Shown: piece after piece, positions 35,032 through 43,636 of the stretch
Layout: each line of letters opens with the position of its first letter
Position numbering within the stretch: the first letter of the stretch is position 1
Assembly: GCF_034497705.1 (NCBI RefSeq)
Contig: NZ_JAXRUV010000001.1
Span: forward strand, 721,484 to 785,483
Length of the DNA: 64,000 nucleotides
Origin: Marinococcus luteus_A
GTDB taxonomy: Bacteria > Bacillota > Bacilli > Bacillales > Marinococcaceae
Direction: 5' to 3'
Position numbers and translations under genes: made by a program
Notes under the pieces: model-generated
The model's database searches: none
What the model saw: the letters and a program-made list of their open reading frames with translations, nothing else
Told to the model about the DNA's origin: nothing

Positions 35032-35741
35032 TTACCGATGGAGGATTTCGTGATTCGGAGAAACGAATTCGCCTTTCTTTGAAATTCATACGAAACGGAG
35101 ACCTCTTCCACCCTATGACCCTTGGTTGTTAAATATTCAATCACTGCGTCCAGGTGCTCGCAGCGCTCGCCCGTCAGGTCCACCAGCGGAAAAATGCGTA
35201 CTTCCTCTTTTGCTACTCTCAGCAATTCTGTAAGAGTGTCAATGTGAAAGTCATAGCTCAGACGGTCAGCGTACATAAACAGAAAATGGGCGGACAAAAC
35301 GGTGTCAAAGGTACTATCTTCAAAAGGAAGCACCGGCAGTTCCGCTGGCACATACCGGCCGCCGGAATGATACATATCTTCCGAACAGTCGTGCAGTGCC
35401 TGATTGCGTCTGCTTTTTAAATCTTTAACACTGCGAATGTAATTCCATTTGTAATTATCTTCAGCCTTCGTTATGTGTGCCGCCGCGTGCTCAATATCCT
35501 CCAGCCCTTTTTGCTTCAGATCTCCGGCCCGGTGATCGTACGCAATATCACAGGCTGTTACCTCTGCCCCCAGGCTGTTTCCGACAGCCGTAAACGAACA
35601 GGCCCCGGCCGGGCAATCAAGGATGCGTTTTCCTTGGATCATTGCTTTGGAAAGTGCAAACATATCCAGGTATTCGTCAAATGTGCGTCCGATAAAAACA
35701 ATACGATCCAAATCAAGCTTCGTCTTCTTTTCTCTGCTCAA
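35028..35741 (-). CDS. SAM-dependent methyltransferase-like protein
   Basis: The 237-residue protein has a methyltransferase-like core with RILDCPAGACSFTAVG near residue 40 (variant motif I), an acidic strand-2 end (VTACDIAYD), and LPFEDSTFDTVLSAHFLFMY (motif IV/post-IV). The substrate is unrecognised. It is monocistronic, convergent with the AraC gene. The terminator at 35764-35807 lies upstream of its start and belongs to the next gene. Confidence 0.65.
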   Translation of the reverse strand: MSREKKTKLDLDRIVFIGRTFDEYLDMFALSKAMIQGKRILDCPAGACSFTAVGNSLGAEVTACDIAYDHRAGDLKQKGLEDIEHAAAHITKAEDNYKWNYIRSVKDLKSRRNQALHDCSEDMYHSGGRYVPAELPVLPFEDSTFDTVLSAHFLFMYADRLSYDFHIDTLTELLRVAKEEVRIFPLVDLTGERCEHLDAVIEYLTTKGHRVEEVSVSYEFQRKANSFLRITKSSIGN

Positions 35742-35763
35742 CTCTGCTCACCTCAAATAAAAA

Positions 35764-35807
35764 AGATTACCCTCACGGTAGCATACGTTCTGCTACCGGG
35801 GTAATCT
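35764..35807 (-). terminator. Terminator of the SDR gene at 35.9 kb
   Basis: A long interrupted stem, GATTACCC...GGTAGCA with TGCTACC...GGGTAATC, is followed on the minus strand by six T. It lies 46 bp past the SDR stop. Confidence 0.85.
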
Positions 35808-35852
35808 CCATTGGAAAAATCATCTATTTTTCCACCTCTGTTCGCCAGGCTT

Positions 35853-36611
35853 TTAAGCCAATGAGCCTCCGTCGACGACCATCTCATCGCCGGTCACAAA
35901 CCGGGATTCATCGGAAGCATAGTACAGAGCGGCATAGGCAATGTCCACCGCTTCCCCGTGGTGGGGCGGAAGAGGCACAACGTCCTGGTTATCCTGCGAA
36001 ATCGTTTTCTGCCGTTCTCCCATGATTGGCGTCCTGATCGGTCCGGGATGAATGCTGTTCGCCCGGATGCTTTCTTCAGCAAAGTGCGCGGCAACGTGCG
36101 TCGTCATCGAACGGATCGCTCCTTTTGCTGCACTGTAGGCTGTGCCGTTGCCGCCGGCCGCTCCGGACCCGGTCAGTGCAGCCATCGATGCTATATTAAT
36201 GATCGACCCCTGCCCGACCTTCTGCATTTCCGGAATCACCTCGCGCATACCGAGAAAGTAGCCTGTCGAATCCACATTCATGACTTTATTCCATTCTTCA
36301 AGAGAGGTTTCCAGAATCTTGCTCGGATAATGGATGCCTGCGTTATTTACCAGAATATCCACCTGGCCGTAGGTGTTTACCGCTTTTTGAACCGCTTTTT
36401 CCCAGTTTTCCTCCGAGGTGGTATCCAGTTCAAAGGCAGTGATGTCTGCCCCTTCGTCCTGTATTTTCTTTACTTCCTCCTGCAGCAGGTCGAGCTGGAC
36501 GTCGGCTGCTATCACCTTCGCTCCCTCTTCTGCAAACAGTCTGGCAGTGCCGAGGCCAATCCCACCGGCTGCCCCGGTAACAATCGCAACTTTGTTTTGT
36601 AAACGTGCCAA
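35853..36611 (-). CDS. SDR-family oxidoreductase (glucose 1-dehydrogenase-like)
   Basis: The 252-residue classical SDR has the NAD(P) motif VTGAAGGIGLG, NNAGIH, the catalytic Ser in INIASMAALTG and YSAAKGA, plus a C-terminal GDEMVVDGGSLA. A GSGAAGGNG insertion precedes the catalytic Tyr. The substrate is undetermined; annotation as glucose 1-dehydrogenase or 3-oxoacyl reductase would be by family only. It is a monocistronic gene with its own terminator. Confidence 0.85.
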   Translation of the reverse strand: MARLQNKVAIVTGAAGGIGLGTARLFAEEGAKVIAADVQLDLLQEEVKKIQDEGADITAFELDTTSEENWEKAVQKAVNTYGQVDILVNNAGIHYPSKILETSLEEWNKVMNVDSTGYFLGMREVIPEMQKVGQGSIINIASMAALTGSGAAGGNGTAYSAAKGAIRSMTTHVAAHFAEESIRANSIHPGPIRTPIMGERQKTISQDNQDVVPLPPHHGEAVDIAYAALYYASDESRFVTGDEMVVDGGSLA

Positions 36612-36745
36612 TCTATTTCCTCCTTCAATGATTCAGACTCATCTGTTTTCTCTCGTACAAATACCCATTATGCCCAGCGGGTAATCAAGGCTCGTTTGAA
36701 TGGTATAATTTAAGCAAATCCGTAAAGTCTAAAGGAGGAATTCAT

Positions 36746-37321
36746 ATGGACGCGAAAAATAATTCATCTCAGCCCCTTGCATCAAAACAGAAGAAAGACA
36801 TACTGGCCGTACTCGAAAACCGTTTCGGGCTGCACATGCACCGCCATGAAGAATTAACCTGGACTTCGGTTTTGGAAAAGCTGGAGGCTGACGACGAAAA
36901 ACTGTGGTCATTGAACGAAATGGAAGCAAGCGACGGAGAACCGGATGTGGTTGGCTATGACCGTGAAGAAAACAAATATTTATTTTGTGACTGCTCGCCA
37001 GAAAGCCCTAAGGGTCGCCGGAGCGTCTGCTATGACCGCGAAGCACTGGAAGCAAGAAAGAAATATAAGCCTGAAACAAGCGCTGTCGAAATGGCTCAGG
37101 CTATGGGCGTCGAGCTTTTAACCGAAGAGCAGTACCACGCCCTGCAGAAGCTGGAAAAAGTCGATACGAAGACGTCAAGCTGGATTCAGACACCTGAGGA
37201 AATAAGAAACCTGGGCGGCGCTTTGTTTGGCGACCACCGGTACGGCCGCACGTTCATCTACCATAACGGCGCCGAATCGTACTACGCTGCGAGAGGCTTT
37301 CGGGGCATACTCAAAGTATAA
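36746..37321 (+). CDS. DUF4256 domain-containing protein
   Basis: The 191-residue protein matches the DUF4256 family along its whole length, with conserved blocks LWSLNEMEASDGEPDVVG, FCDCSPESPKGRRSVCYD, GVELLTEEQYHAL and YHNGAESYYAARGFRG. The family is widespread in Firmicutes and has no established function. AAAGGAGG precedes the ATG. It stands alone between two minus-strand genes. Confidence 0.88.
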   Translation: MDAKNNSSQPLASKQKKDILAVLENRFGLHMHRHEELTWTSVLEKLEADDEKLWSLNEMEASDGEPDVVGYDREENKYLFCDCSPESPKGRRSVCYDREALEARKKYKPETSAVEMAQAMGVELLTEEQYHALQKLEKVDTKTSSWIQTPEEIRNLGGALFGDHRYGRTFIYHNGAESYYAARGFRGILKV

Positions 37322-37397
37322 AATATTACTGCTCTTCTTCGGCACTTCCTTTGATCCGGGTGTTTACAATTTGATTGCTGCGTACAAACGTTTCTGG

Positions 37398-38306
37398 TTA
37401 TGCTTCGTTGTTGAACTCCTGTTGAATCTGCATCATCATCATAAACCTTGCAACCTCTCCGCCATTCGCCGCTGCCGCTATCAGCTGGCTGCCAAAGTTA
37501 TCCTTGGATTCGCCAGCCACATACAGCCCTTTAACGGAGGTTTCTCCGAATTGACCGACCACAAACCGGCCGTTTTCATCCCGTTCAACGTCCAGACCGC
37601 TTAAAAATTCATAATTGGTGTTCCAGTGCACGTACGTAAAAGCACCCTCTACCTCCACTGTTTCCTCGTTGGCCATTCTGATCGTCTGCAGCTGTCCGTT
37701 CTCTCCAGACATTTCCTCAATTTTTTCCAGATGATAAGGGATATTTTTATCCTCGAGTACTTTTATATTTTCCTCCGTCAGGCTGTCATGGCCATCGGTG
37801 AATACTTCCAATTTGTCTGTCCAGTTGGAGAGAAGCGTAACCATATGCATGACCGATTCATACGGATTGATAACGGCAAGCTTTTTGTTTCTCATTTCCC
37901 AGCCGTCGCACCACGGACAGTAAAAGACGCTTTGCCCGTAATAGCTTTCAATATTTTTAATGGTCGGCAGCTGTTCGATTAAGCCCGAGGCAATTAACAC
38001 CTGTTTGGATTGAAACTGCCCTGTCAGCGTTTGGACAATAAAGCCTTCATTATGCTGTTGTATTGTAGTCACTCTATCCTTTAACAGCGTATTTCCCTCG
38101 TATTTCAGCGCATCTTCCCTGGCCCGCTTCCGGAACGTCTGCGGGGTCACTCTGTCCTGTGTTAAATAGGAGTGCGTTTCATGCGTTACGATGTTTCTCG
38201 GCTTATCCTCATCAATAATCAGCGCCTGTTTTAACCCTCTTCCAAAATACAGGGCCGCACTCAATCCTGCCGGTCCTCCACCAATAATAATCACATCATA
38301 AATCAT
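37398..38306 (-). CDS. NAD(P)/FAD-dependent oxidoreductase, thioredoxin-reductase-like
   Basis: The 302-residue flavoprotein of the TrxB fold has FAD motif IIIGGGPAGLSAALYFGRG, a redox CPWC in FYCPWCDGWEMRN (residues about 135-147) and a C-terminal FAD segment GLYVAGESKDNFGSQLIAAAANG. It lacks the canonical C-A-T-C, so the redox partner may not be thioredoxin. An Rrf2-family regulator gene ends 67 bp upstream on the same strand, suggesting control by thiol or redox state. Confidence 0.82.
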   Translation of the reverse strand: MIYDVIIIGGGPAGLSAALYFGRGLKQALIIDEDKPRNIVTHETHSYLTQDRVTPQTFRKRAREDALKYEGNTLLKDRVTTIQQHNEGFIVQTLTGQFQSKQVLIASGLIEQLPTIKNIESYYGQSVFYCPWCDGWEMRNKKLAVINPYESVMHMVTLLSNWTDKLEVFTDGHDSLTEENIKVLEDKNIPYHLEKIEEMSGENGQLQTIRMANEETVEVEGAFTYVHWNTNYEFLSGLDVERDENGRFVVGQFGETSVKGLYVAGESKDNFGSQLIAAAANGGEVARFMMMMQIQQEFNNEA

Positions 38307-38373
38307 TTTAAAACTCCTTCCCGTATATTAAAGATTCTTATTATCTATAATTATAATAAAGTAAAAGGATTTG

Positions 38374-38760
38374 CTACACCGTCAAATCCTTCAGCTTTTT
38401 GTTTTTTAATGTGTTGATTAAATTGTCCTGCGCTTCCATCATGGCCGCCTGGATTCTGCATTCATTTCCGTGATCAAAGCTGTCCTCAAACAGCGTCTGC
38501 ACGCCGTCAATCGCAACTACAATATCGTACACGGTCACATTTTCCCAGTTCTGCTGCAGCCGGTAGCCGCCCTTGGCACCGCTCGTGGAAGTAATGTAAT
38601 TTGCCTTTACGATACGCGTTAACACTTTGGATAAGTACGTCGTAGAAACATTCAGCGCTACAGACAGATCCTGTACCGGAATTTTCACAGTATCCCCGTC
38701 ACGATGAATCATATACACCAGCGCATGCAGGGCATAATCCGTGGCTTTTGAAAATTTCAT
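38374..38760 (-). CDS. Rrf2-family transcriptional regulator
   Basis: This winged-helix regulator of about 128 residues opens MKFSKATDYALHALVYM and has the Rrf2 wing TSTSGAKGGYRL. Only one cysteine (NECRIQA) is present, so it cannot bind an Fe-S cluster with three cysteines as IscR does; a single-Cys thiol sensor like YwnA/CymR-type members is more likely. The ATG at 38760 is preferred to the TTG 18 bases upstream. It precedes the thioredoxin-reductase-like gene and probably regulates it. Confidence 0.82.
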   Translation of the reverse strand: MKFSKATDYALHALVYMIHRDGDTVKIPVQDLSVALNVSTTYLSKVLTRIVKANYITSTSGAKGGYRLQQNWENVTVYDIVVAIDGVQTLFEDSFDHGNECRIQAAMMEAQDNLINTLKNKKLKDLTV

Positions 38761-38842
38761 ACCGCTTTTCACTTCCAATTAAAGATATTATATATCTATT
38801 ATATATTTATATAGTTTAATTCGCAAGCTTAAATGCTAATAC

Positions 38843-38887
38843 AAATAAAAAGACTGATGACAGAGAAGGATCTCCGGCATCAGTTCT
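38843..38887 (-). terminator. Terminator of ohr
   Basis: ACTGATG (38853-38859) pairs with CATCAGT (38879-38885), with further partial pairing inside, and is followed on the minus strand by CTTTTTATTT. It lies about 40 bp after the ohr stop. Confidence 0.65.
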
Positions 38888-38928
38888 TAAACTTTCGGGG
38901 GCCTCTCCCCTTTGATTCTTATAACGGG

Positions 38929-39345
38929 TTAAGCTACTGTCACCTCCACTTCAATGTTACCACGTGTCGCTTTCGAGTATGGGCAGTTTTCGTGAGCGCC
39001 TTCGGCGAGTTCTTTTGCCTGCTCTTCCGAAACGCCTTCGACATGAACCGAAAGCTGCACGGCCAGGCCGAACCCGCCTTCGTCCTCTTTGCCGATGGAG
39101 ACGTTGGCAGTGATTTCCGTATGGTCCGGCTTGATTTTTTTCTGCCGAGCGACCATATTCAGGGCACTTTCAAAGCATGCCGCATAGCCGGCAGCAAAAA
39201 GCTGCTCAGGGTTTGTGCCCGGCTCGCCGCTTCCACCGAGCTCTTTCGGGGTACGAACATCAAGGTTTAAATTACCGTCCTCTGAAGTGACACGGCCGTC
39301 GCGTCCTCCGACAGCGGTAGCGGTAGTTGTATAAATTGGCTGCAT
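38929..39345 (-). CDS. ohr: Organic hydroperoxide resistance protein Ohr
   Basis: The 138-residue OsmC/Ohr-family peroxidase reduces organic hydroperoxides using two cysteines: FAAGYAACFESAL and ENCPYSKAT carry them, with Arg and Glu in the usual places. MQPIYTTTATAVGGRDGRV is the standard Ohr N-terminus, which sets the start at 39345. It lies one base after the ohrR stop, so the two genes are co-transcribed with the regulator first. Confidence 0.92.
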   Translation of the reverse strand: MQPIYTTTATAVGGRDGRVTSEDGNLNLDVRTPKELGGSGEPGTNPEQLFAAGYAACFESALNMVARQKKIKPDHTEITANVSIGKEDEGGFGLAVQLSVHVEGVSEEQAKELAEGAHENCPYSKATRGNIEVEVTVA

Positions 39346-39346
39346 G

Positions 39347-39787
39347 CTAAATCTCTCCTTTTTGAATATGTTCTGTAATTTGGTGCAGTTGACGAAGCAG
39401 CTGCTTCGCGCCGTCCTCATCGATCCCCAGCCGGGTGCCGAGGCGCTCAGGCAGGCATGCTGCGTCGCGTTTTAATTCTCTTCCCTTCTTGGTGAGATGA
39501 ACAAGCACGATTCGTTCATCCTCCGGAGAGCGCTCCCTTGTTACCAGGCCGGCGCCCTCCATCCGTTTGACCATTGGAGTCAGCGTCCCGGAATCGAGAT
39601 ACAGCTTCTCGCCAATGGCTTTCACGGACTGATGATCCTCCTCCCACAGGACAAGCATCATCAGGTACTGCGAAAAAGTGAGGCCAAGCGGCTCCAGCTC
39701 TTCGCGATACATTTTCGATATTTCCTTAGAGCAGGCATAAACAGCAAAACACAATTGGTGATCGAGCGATAATAGTGAATCATTCAT
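39347..39787 (-). CDS. ohrR: MarR-family regulator OhrR
   Basis: The protein of about 146 residues has the OhrR arrangement LDHQLCFAVYACSKEISKMYR near the N-terminus, whose first Cys is the peroxide-sensing residue, then the MarR winged helix (SQYLMMLVLWEE, LDSGTLTPMVKRME, RERSPEDERIV). It represses ohr until organic peroxide oxidises the Cys. The second Met (39787) fits the ribosome-binding site better than 39799. A palindrome matching an OhrR operator lies just upstream. Confidence 0.9.
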   Translation of the reverse strand: MNDSLLSLDHQLCFAVYACSKEISKMYREELEPLGLTFSQYLMMLVLWEEDHQSVKAIGEKLYLDSGTLTPMVKRMEGAGLVTRERSPEDERIVLVHLTKKGRELKRDAACLPERLGTRLGIDEDGAKQLLRQLHQITEHIQKGEI

Positions 39788-39811
39788 GCGGATGGCCATC
39801 CTTTACATTTA

Positions 39812-39841
39812 ATTGTGCACAATCAAATAGTACACAATATT
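39812..39841 (-). promoter_or_regulatory. Candidate OhrR operator
   Basis: ATTGTGCACAAT (39812-39823) is a perfect palindrome, followed at a four-base spacing by the related TAGTACACAATA. This resembles the TACAATT/AATTGTA-type OhrR boxes of B. subtilis and lies about 25 bp upstream of the ohrR start. Confidence 0.65.
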
Positions 39842-39977
39842 ATATTAAAGCACAAACAATGTGCTTGTTTAGATAATTCGGTCAATCAGGCTCTTAGCCC
39901 TCTGGTTTTTTGGGAAAAGAATAGCAGTTCAGCTACAAATGATCGGAATAGAAAAGCGAAATTAAAAGGAGGAAAAC

Positions 39978-41570
39978 ATGAAATATGACATCGTTGTCAT
40001 CGGCGCCGGACACAACGGCCTCGCCGCCGCCATTCAGCTTGCCAAGCAGGGAAAGCAGGTACTCGTCCTCGAGAAGGAACCCCGCCCCGGAGGAGCAGCT
40101 AAATCAGGGGAAGTAGCTGCTCCCGGCTTTATTCATGATTTATTTTCCATGAACATCAGCTTGTTTTTGAAATCACGATTTTATAAGGAAAATCAGCACG
40201 AGCTTGCCGCGAACGGCTTTAAACCGGTGTACAGCTCCCACCCGTACGCCAGCGTTTTCCCTGATGGAAAGGCCCTCACTATTGATACGGATCCAGAGAT
40301 GACGCACCAAAGCCTTTCCAGCTATTCCACCGCTGACGCGGACGCCTGGAAAGAATTTGATGCCTTATATGATCAGGTAGCGCCTTATTTGTACAAACTG
40401 ATGCAACGGGAGCTCCCTTCTCTCCGTGCCGGGCTTATCGTATTCAGGGCCCTGCTTGACTTAAAAATAAAAACCGCCCTGAAGGTTTCCAGCCAGCTTG
40501 CCAAGTCCCCGCGGCAGTTTGTTGATTCCTGGTTTGAAAACGATAAAGTGAAATCACTGGTTGTTCCCTGGGGCTACCAAATGGACTATGCACCTGATAT
40601 AAGCGGCGGAGCGGCTTTTCCTTTAATAGAAGCCATTGGACACTACCGGGAGGGAATACCATTTGCCCTCGGCGGAATTCAAACGATGATCCAGGCAATG
40701 GTAACGATGCTCGAAGCGAGAGGCGGCGAGCTGCAAACCAATACCTGGGTCAATGAAGTTCACGTCGAGGACGGCGAAGCCCAGGGAGTATTCCTGAACG
40801 ATGGAACATATATAGAAGCCGGAGACGTTATTGCAACCGCTACCCCGACCCAGATAGCTGATCATCTGATCGATGCCAAGTATCTTCCGGCATCCTTTGA
40901 GTCTAAAGCACAAAATTATCAATATGGCCCAAAGACGATGATGATTCACCTGGCACTAAATGAGCCGCTCCGTTGGACGGCCGGCGAAGACATTGCGCAA
41001 TCTGCTTACGTTCATGTGGCACCGTACGTGGAGGATGTGGCCCGCACCCATACCCAGGCGCTGAACGACGTTCTTCCGGACAGCCCCCTGCTGATTGTGG
41101 GCCAACCCAGTGCCGTCGATGTGAGCAGAGCACCAGAAGGAAAGGCAGCGGTATGGATTATGGTTCGCTCCCTCCCCGCTCATCCTAAGTATGACGCACT
41201 AAACGAGATTGAGCCGGGCCCCTGGTCCTCTATCAAAGAGCAATACGCTGACCGGGTTATTGATAAACTGGCGGAATATGCGCCTGATATGAAAAATACT
41301 ATTGAAGGGCGGCACGTTTTTTCCCCGGAGGATCTGCCGAAGGAGGATCCGAATCTTGTCGAAGGCGACCATATGGCCGGCAGCCACCAGCTGTTTCAGC
41401 ATTTTCTTTTCCGCCCTATTGTGGGCTACTCCCGTTATCAAACACCGATCAGACATTTCTATATGATCGGAGCATCCACGTGGCCCGGCGGAGGGTTAAA
41501 CGCCGGCTCCGGTTATTTGTTAGCAGAAAAGCTAAAAAGCAGATCCTTTTTTAAATTTTCGCCTTTGTGA
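39978..41570 (+). CDS. FAD-dependent oxidoreductase, phytoene-desaturase-like
   Basis: The 530-residue flavoprotein opens KYDIVVIGAGHNGLAAAIQLA (FAD Rossmann loop), then LEKEPRPGGAAKSGE, and ends with the CrtI-family segment MIGASTWPGGGLNAGSGY. It is more like the PYROXD2/CrtI-like group of unknown substrate than the desaturase at 26.6 kb. AAAGGAGG precedes the ATG. It stands alone at the edge of the AT-rich accessory island. Confidence 0.8.
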   Translation: MKYDIVVIGAGHNGLAAAIQLAKQGKQVLVLEKEPRPGGAAKSGEVAAPGFIHDLFSMNISLFLKSRFYKENQHELAANGFKPVYSSHPYASVFPDGKALTIDTDPEMTHQSLSSYSTADADAWKEFDALYDQVAPYLYKLMQRELPSLRAGLIVFRALLDLKIKTALKVSSQLAKSPRQFVDSWFENDKVKSLVVPWGYQMDYAPDISGGAAFPLIEAIGHYREGIPFALGGIQTMIQAMVTMLEARGGELQTNTWVNEVHVEDGEAQGVFLNDGTYIEAGDVIATATPTQIADHLIDAKYLPASFESKAQNYQYGPKTMMIHLALNEPLRWTAGEDIAQSAYVHVAPYVEDVARTHTQALNDVLPDSPLLIVGQPSAVDVSRAPEGKAAVWIMVRSLPAHPKYDALNEIEPGPWSSIKEQYADRVIDKLAEYAPDMKNTIEGRHVFSPEDLPKEDPNLVEGDHMAGSHQLFQHFLFRPIVGYSRYQTPIRHFYMIGASTWPGGGLNAGSGYLLAEKLKSRSFFKFSPL

Positions 41571-41792
41571 TTGAGCTAATTGCCGTTTAATATTCTTTGC
41601 ATCGTTAAAGCCAGAACGTTTTTTATCTATAAAGAGATTTGAAAGGAGAATACAAAAGGAGATTTTTCAATTTCCTTAATGATTCTTCTTTTCTCTTTTC
41701 TTTCCAATTAATGTATAAGTTCATTTAATAGCGTTGAAAAATATACAACTTTTGGTACACATAAAAATCATGTCTAAACCTATGGTTTTTTT

Positions 41793-41824
41793 CTATCAAA
41801 ACATCTAGAAATCGATTTTGATAG
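41793..41824. repeat. Inverted repeat, possible resolvase (res-like) site
   Basis: CTATCAAAA (41793-41801) and TTTTGATAG (41816-41824) are perfect inverted arms around a 14-bp centre, 85 bp upstream of the serine-recombinase gene. Serine resolvases usually bind dyads of about 28-34 bp in this position. The surrounding gap 41571-41908 contains nothing else I recognise. Confidence 0.45.
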
Positions 41825-41908
41825 GTATCATAATGAACCAGGAGGTTATGGGCTGTTTTTTCATCATCATTTCCTTTTTCATTCATTTTTAAAGAGGAGT
41901 AAACATAT

Positions 41909-42511
41909 ATGGAGTATCGGAATTATGGATACATACGCGTGAGCAGCAAAGATCAAAATGAAAGCAGGCAGCTTGCTTCCATGAGAGAAGCAGGAATCAT
42001 CGAACGGGATATATTTATAGACCAGTCTAGTGGAAAAAACTTTGAGAGAGAACAGTATCAGTTATTAAAACGCATTTTGCGAAAAATAGATGTGCTGTAC
42101 ATTCATTCACTGGATCGGTTTGGTCGTAATAAAGAAGAAATTTTGCAGGAATGGAATGAAATAACGAAAACCATCTAGTGTGATATTGTGGTATTAGATA
42201 TGCCTTTACTAAATACCAAAGAGCAAGATGACAGCATGAAAAACTTTATTGTAGACTTGGTGTTACAGATCCTATCATGGATGGCCGAAGAAGAGCGTAC
42301 ACGCATCCGACAACGGCAACGAGAAGGCATAGACACGGCCTTAGAACAAGGCGTGAAGTTTGGCTGTCCTGAAACACCTGTGACTGAAGCGTTTGAAGAA
42401 GCCTATCAGGAATGGAAGGCCGGAGAGATTAAGGCCGTGGATGCTATGAGAAGATTATAACTATCTAGTAGCACGTTTTATCGGTCAGTTAAACGTTATG
42501 AAAAGTTATAA
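41909..42511 (+). pseudogene. Serine recombinase/resolvase, interrupted by two in-frame stops
   Basis: The frame encodes a Tn552/Tn3-type resolvase: YGYIRVSSKDQNESRQ with the catalytic Ser, IHSLDRFGRNKEEI, then after a TAG (42176-42178) the frame continues CDIVVLDMPLLNT and AEEERTRIRQRQREGI, and after a TAA (42458-42460) the helix-turn-helix tail LSSSTFYRSVKRYEKL. Without these two stops the product would be a normal-length protein of about 200 residues. Both stops sit where lysine would fit, so each could be a single substitution. It marks a decayed mobile element. Confidence 0.85.
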
Positions 42512-42536
42512 TAACCTTTTATAAAGGAGATTAATA

Positions 42537-43578
42537 TTGTCTAAAAAGAGTAATCATTATGTCCCACAATTTTATTTAAAAAACTTTTCTTATAATAGAA
42601 AATCGGTTGGTATGTATCACGTTGAGAGAAAGAAATATATACCACATGCTTCAATTAAAAATGTAGCCTGTAAAGATTATTTATATGGAAAAGATGGGAA
42701 TTTAGAAGATTGGTTTCAAGTTGTTGAAAGCCAAGCTTCAAGGGTAATTAGCAATTTAATTCAAACAGAAAAATTCCCTCCAAAATCTAGTGATGATTAC
42801 AAATTATTATTAATCTTTATTTTATTAAGTGAAGCACGAACTTTACAAAGTGCAGATAAATTAGAAGAGATGTTAAGCTTTTTAGCTAATAAAGCAGCAG
42901 AATATGTTCCAAGTCTCTCTAAAGAAGAACAAGAGGATAGATTTGCAGTAAAATCTGAAATACCTAATGCACCCGGCATTGATGTGGCTGTAAAGTATTT
43001 TCCTGTCATAATGGATTTAAAAGCTATATTAATTAAGACAGCAAATGATAGAACGTTCATGACATCAGATAATCCAGTTATGAAATACAACCAAATGTTT
43101 TTTCAAGAAACTACACAGATCGTGGTTTTGGATTAGCACATAAAGGCATTCAAATATTCTTTCCTATTAATAAAAATCTTTGTATTTGTCTTTACGATGA
43201 CGTTATGTACGAAGCTAAAAATATTGAAGACAATATTATTAAAATTAATAAAGCTAGACAGATGGATGAACTTAATAAGATGGTACTATTGAACTCTTAT
43301 CAAAATGTTTTTTTCCTAATAATAATAGTGAAAAATATTTAAAAAGAATTGATACTAGATTAGAACCACGTTCTTTAGCACCTGAAGTTTATCCTCTATA
43401 TGAAGAAGGTAGTGAAGAAGTTAAAGAAATAGTAAGTTATTCTCCTCCCAAAATTGAAACTAAGATAAACTTTAATTTATTTAAAATAAGAGAAGAGTTT
43501 AAGGATATGCCCTTACCTATTCATATGGTAGGGCCTATTAGACCAAAGGCTCAAAAAGAATTGGATAGGCTAAAATAA
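42537..43578 (+). pseudogene. DUF4238 protein gene with two frameshifts
   Basis: The TTG start (42537) follows AAGGAG. The N-terminus NHYVPQFYLKNFS is the DUF4238 signature and TSDNPVMKYNQ its later motif. The first frame ends at 43136, but YTDRGFGLAHKGIQIFFPINKNL continues in the next frame from about 43112, and after a seven-T run near 43310 the coding frame changes again and runs to a TAA at 43578 (C-terminus PKAQKELDRLK). Each shift is explained by loss of one base. It may be a true pseudogene or sequencing error in low-complexity runs. Function of DUF4238 is unknown; it often occurs in accessory regions. Confidence 0.75.
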
Positions 43579-43636
43579 TATTTATTAAAATACGATATGT
43601 GAAATTATATTTTAATATAGGAAAGGTGGCGTACAT

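Noticed and set aside
42176..42178. Stop-codon reassignment or selenocysteine/pyrrolysine readthrough
   Set aside because: Intact neighbouring genes end at TAG and TAA normally, and the affected genes carry several independent defects.
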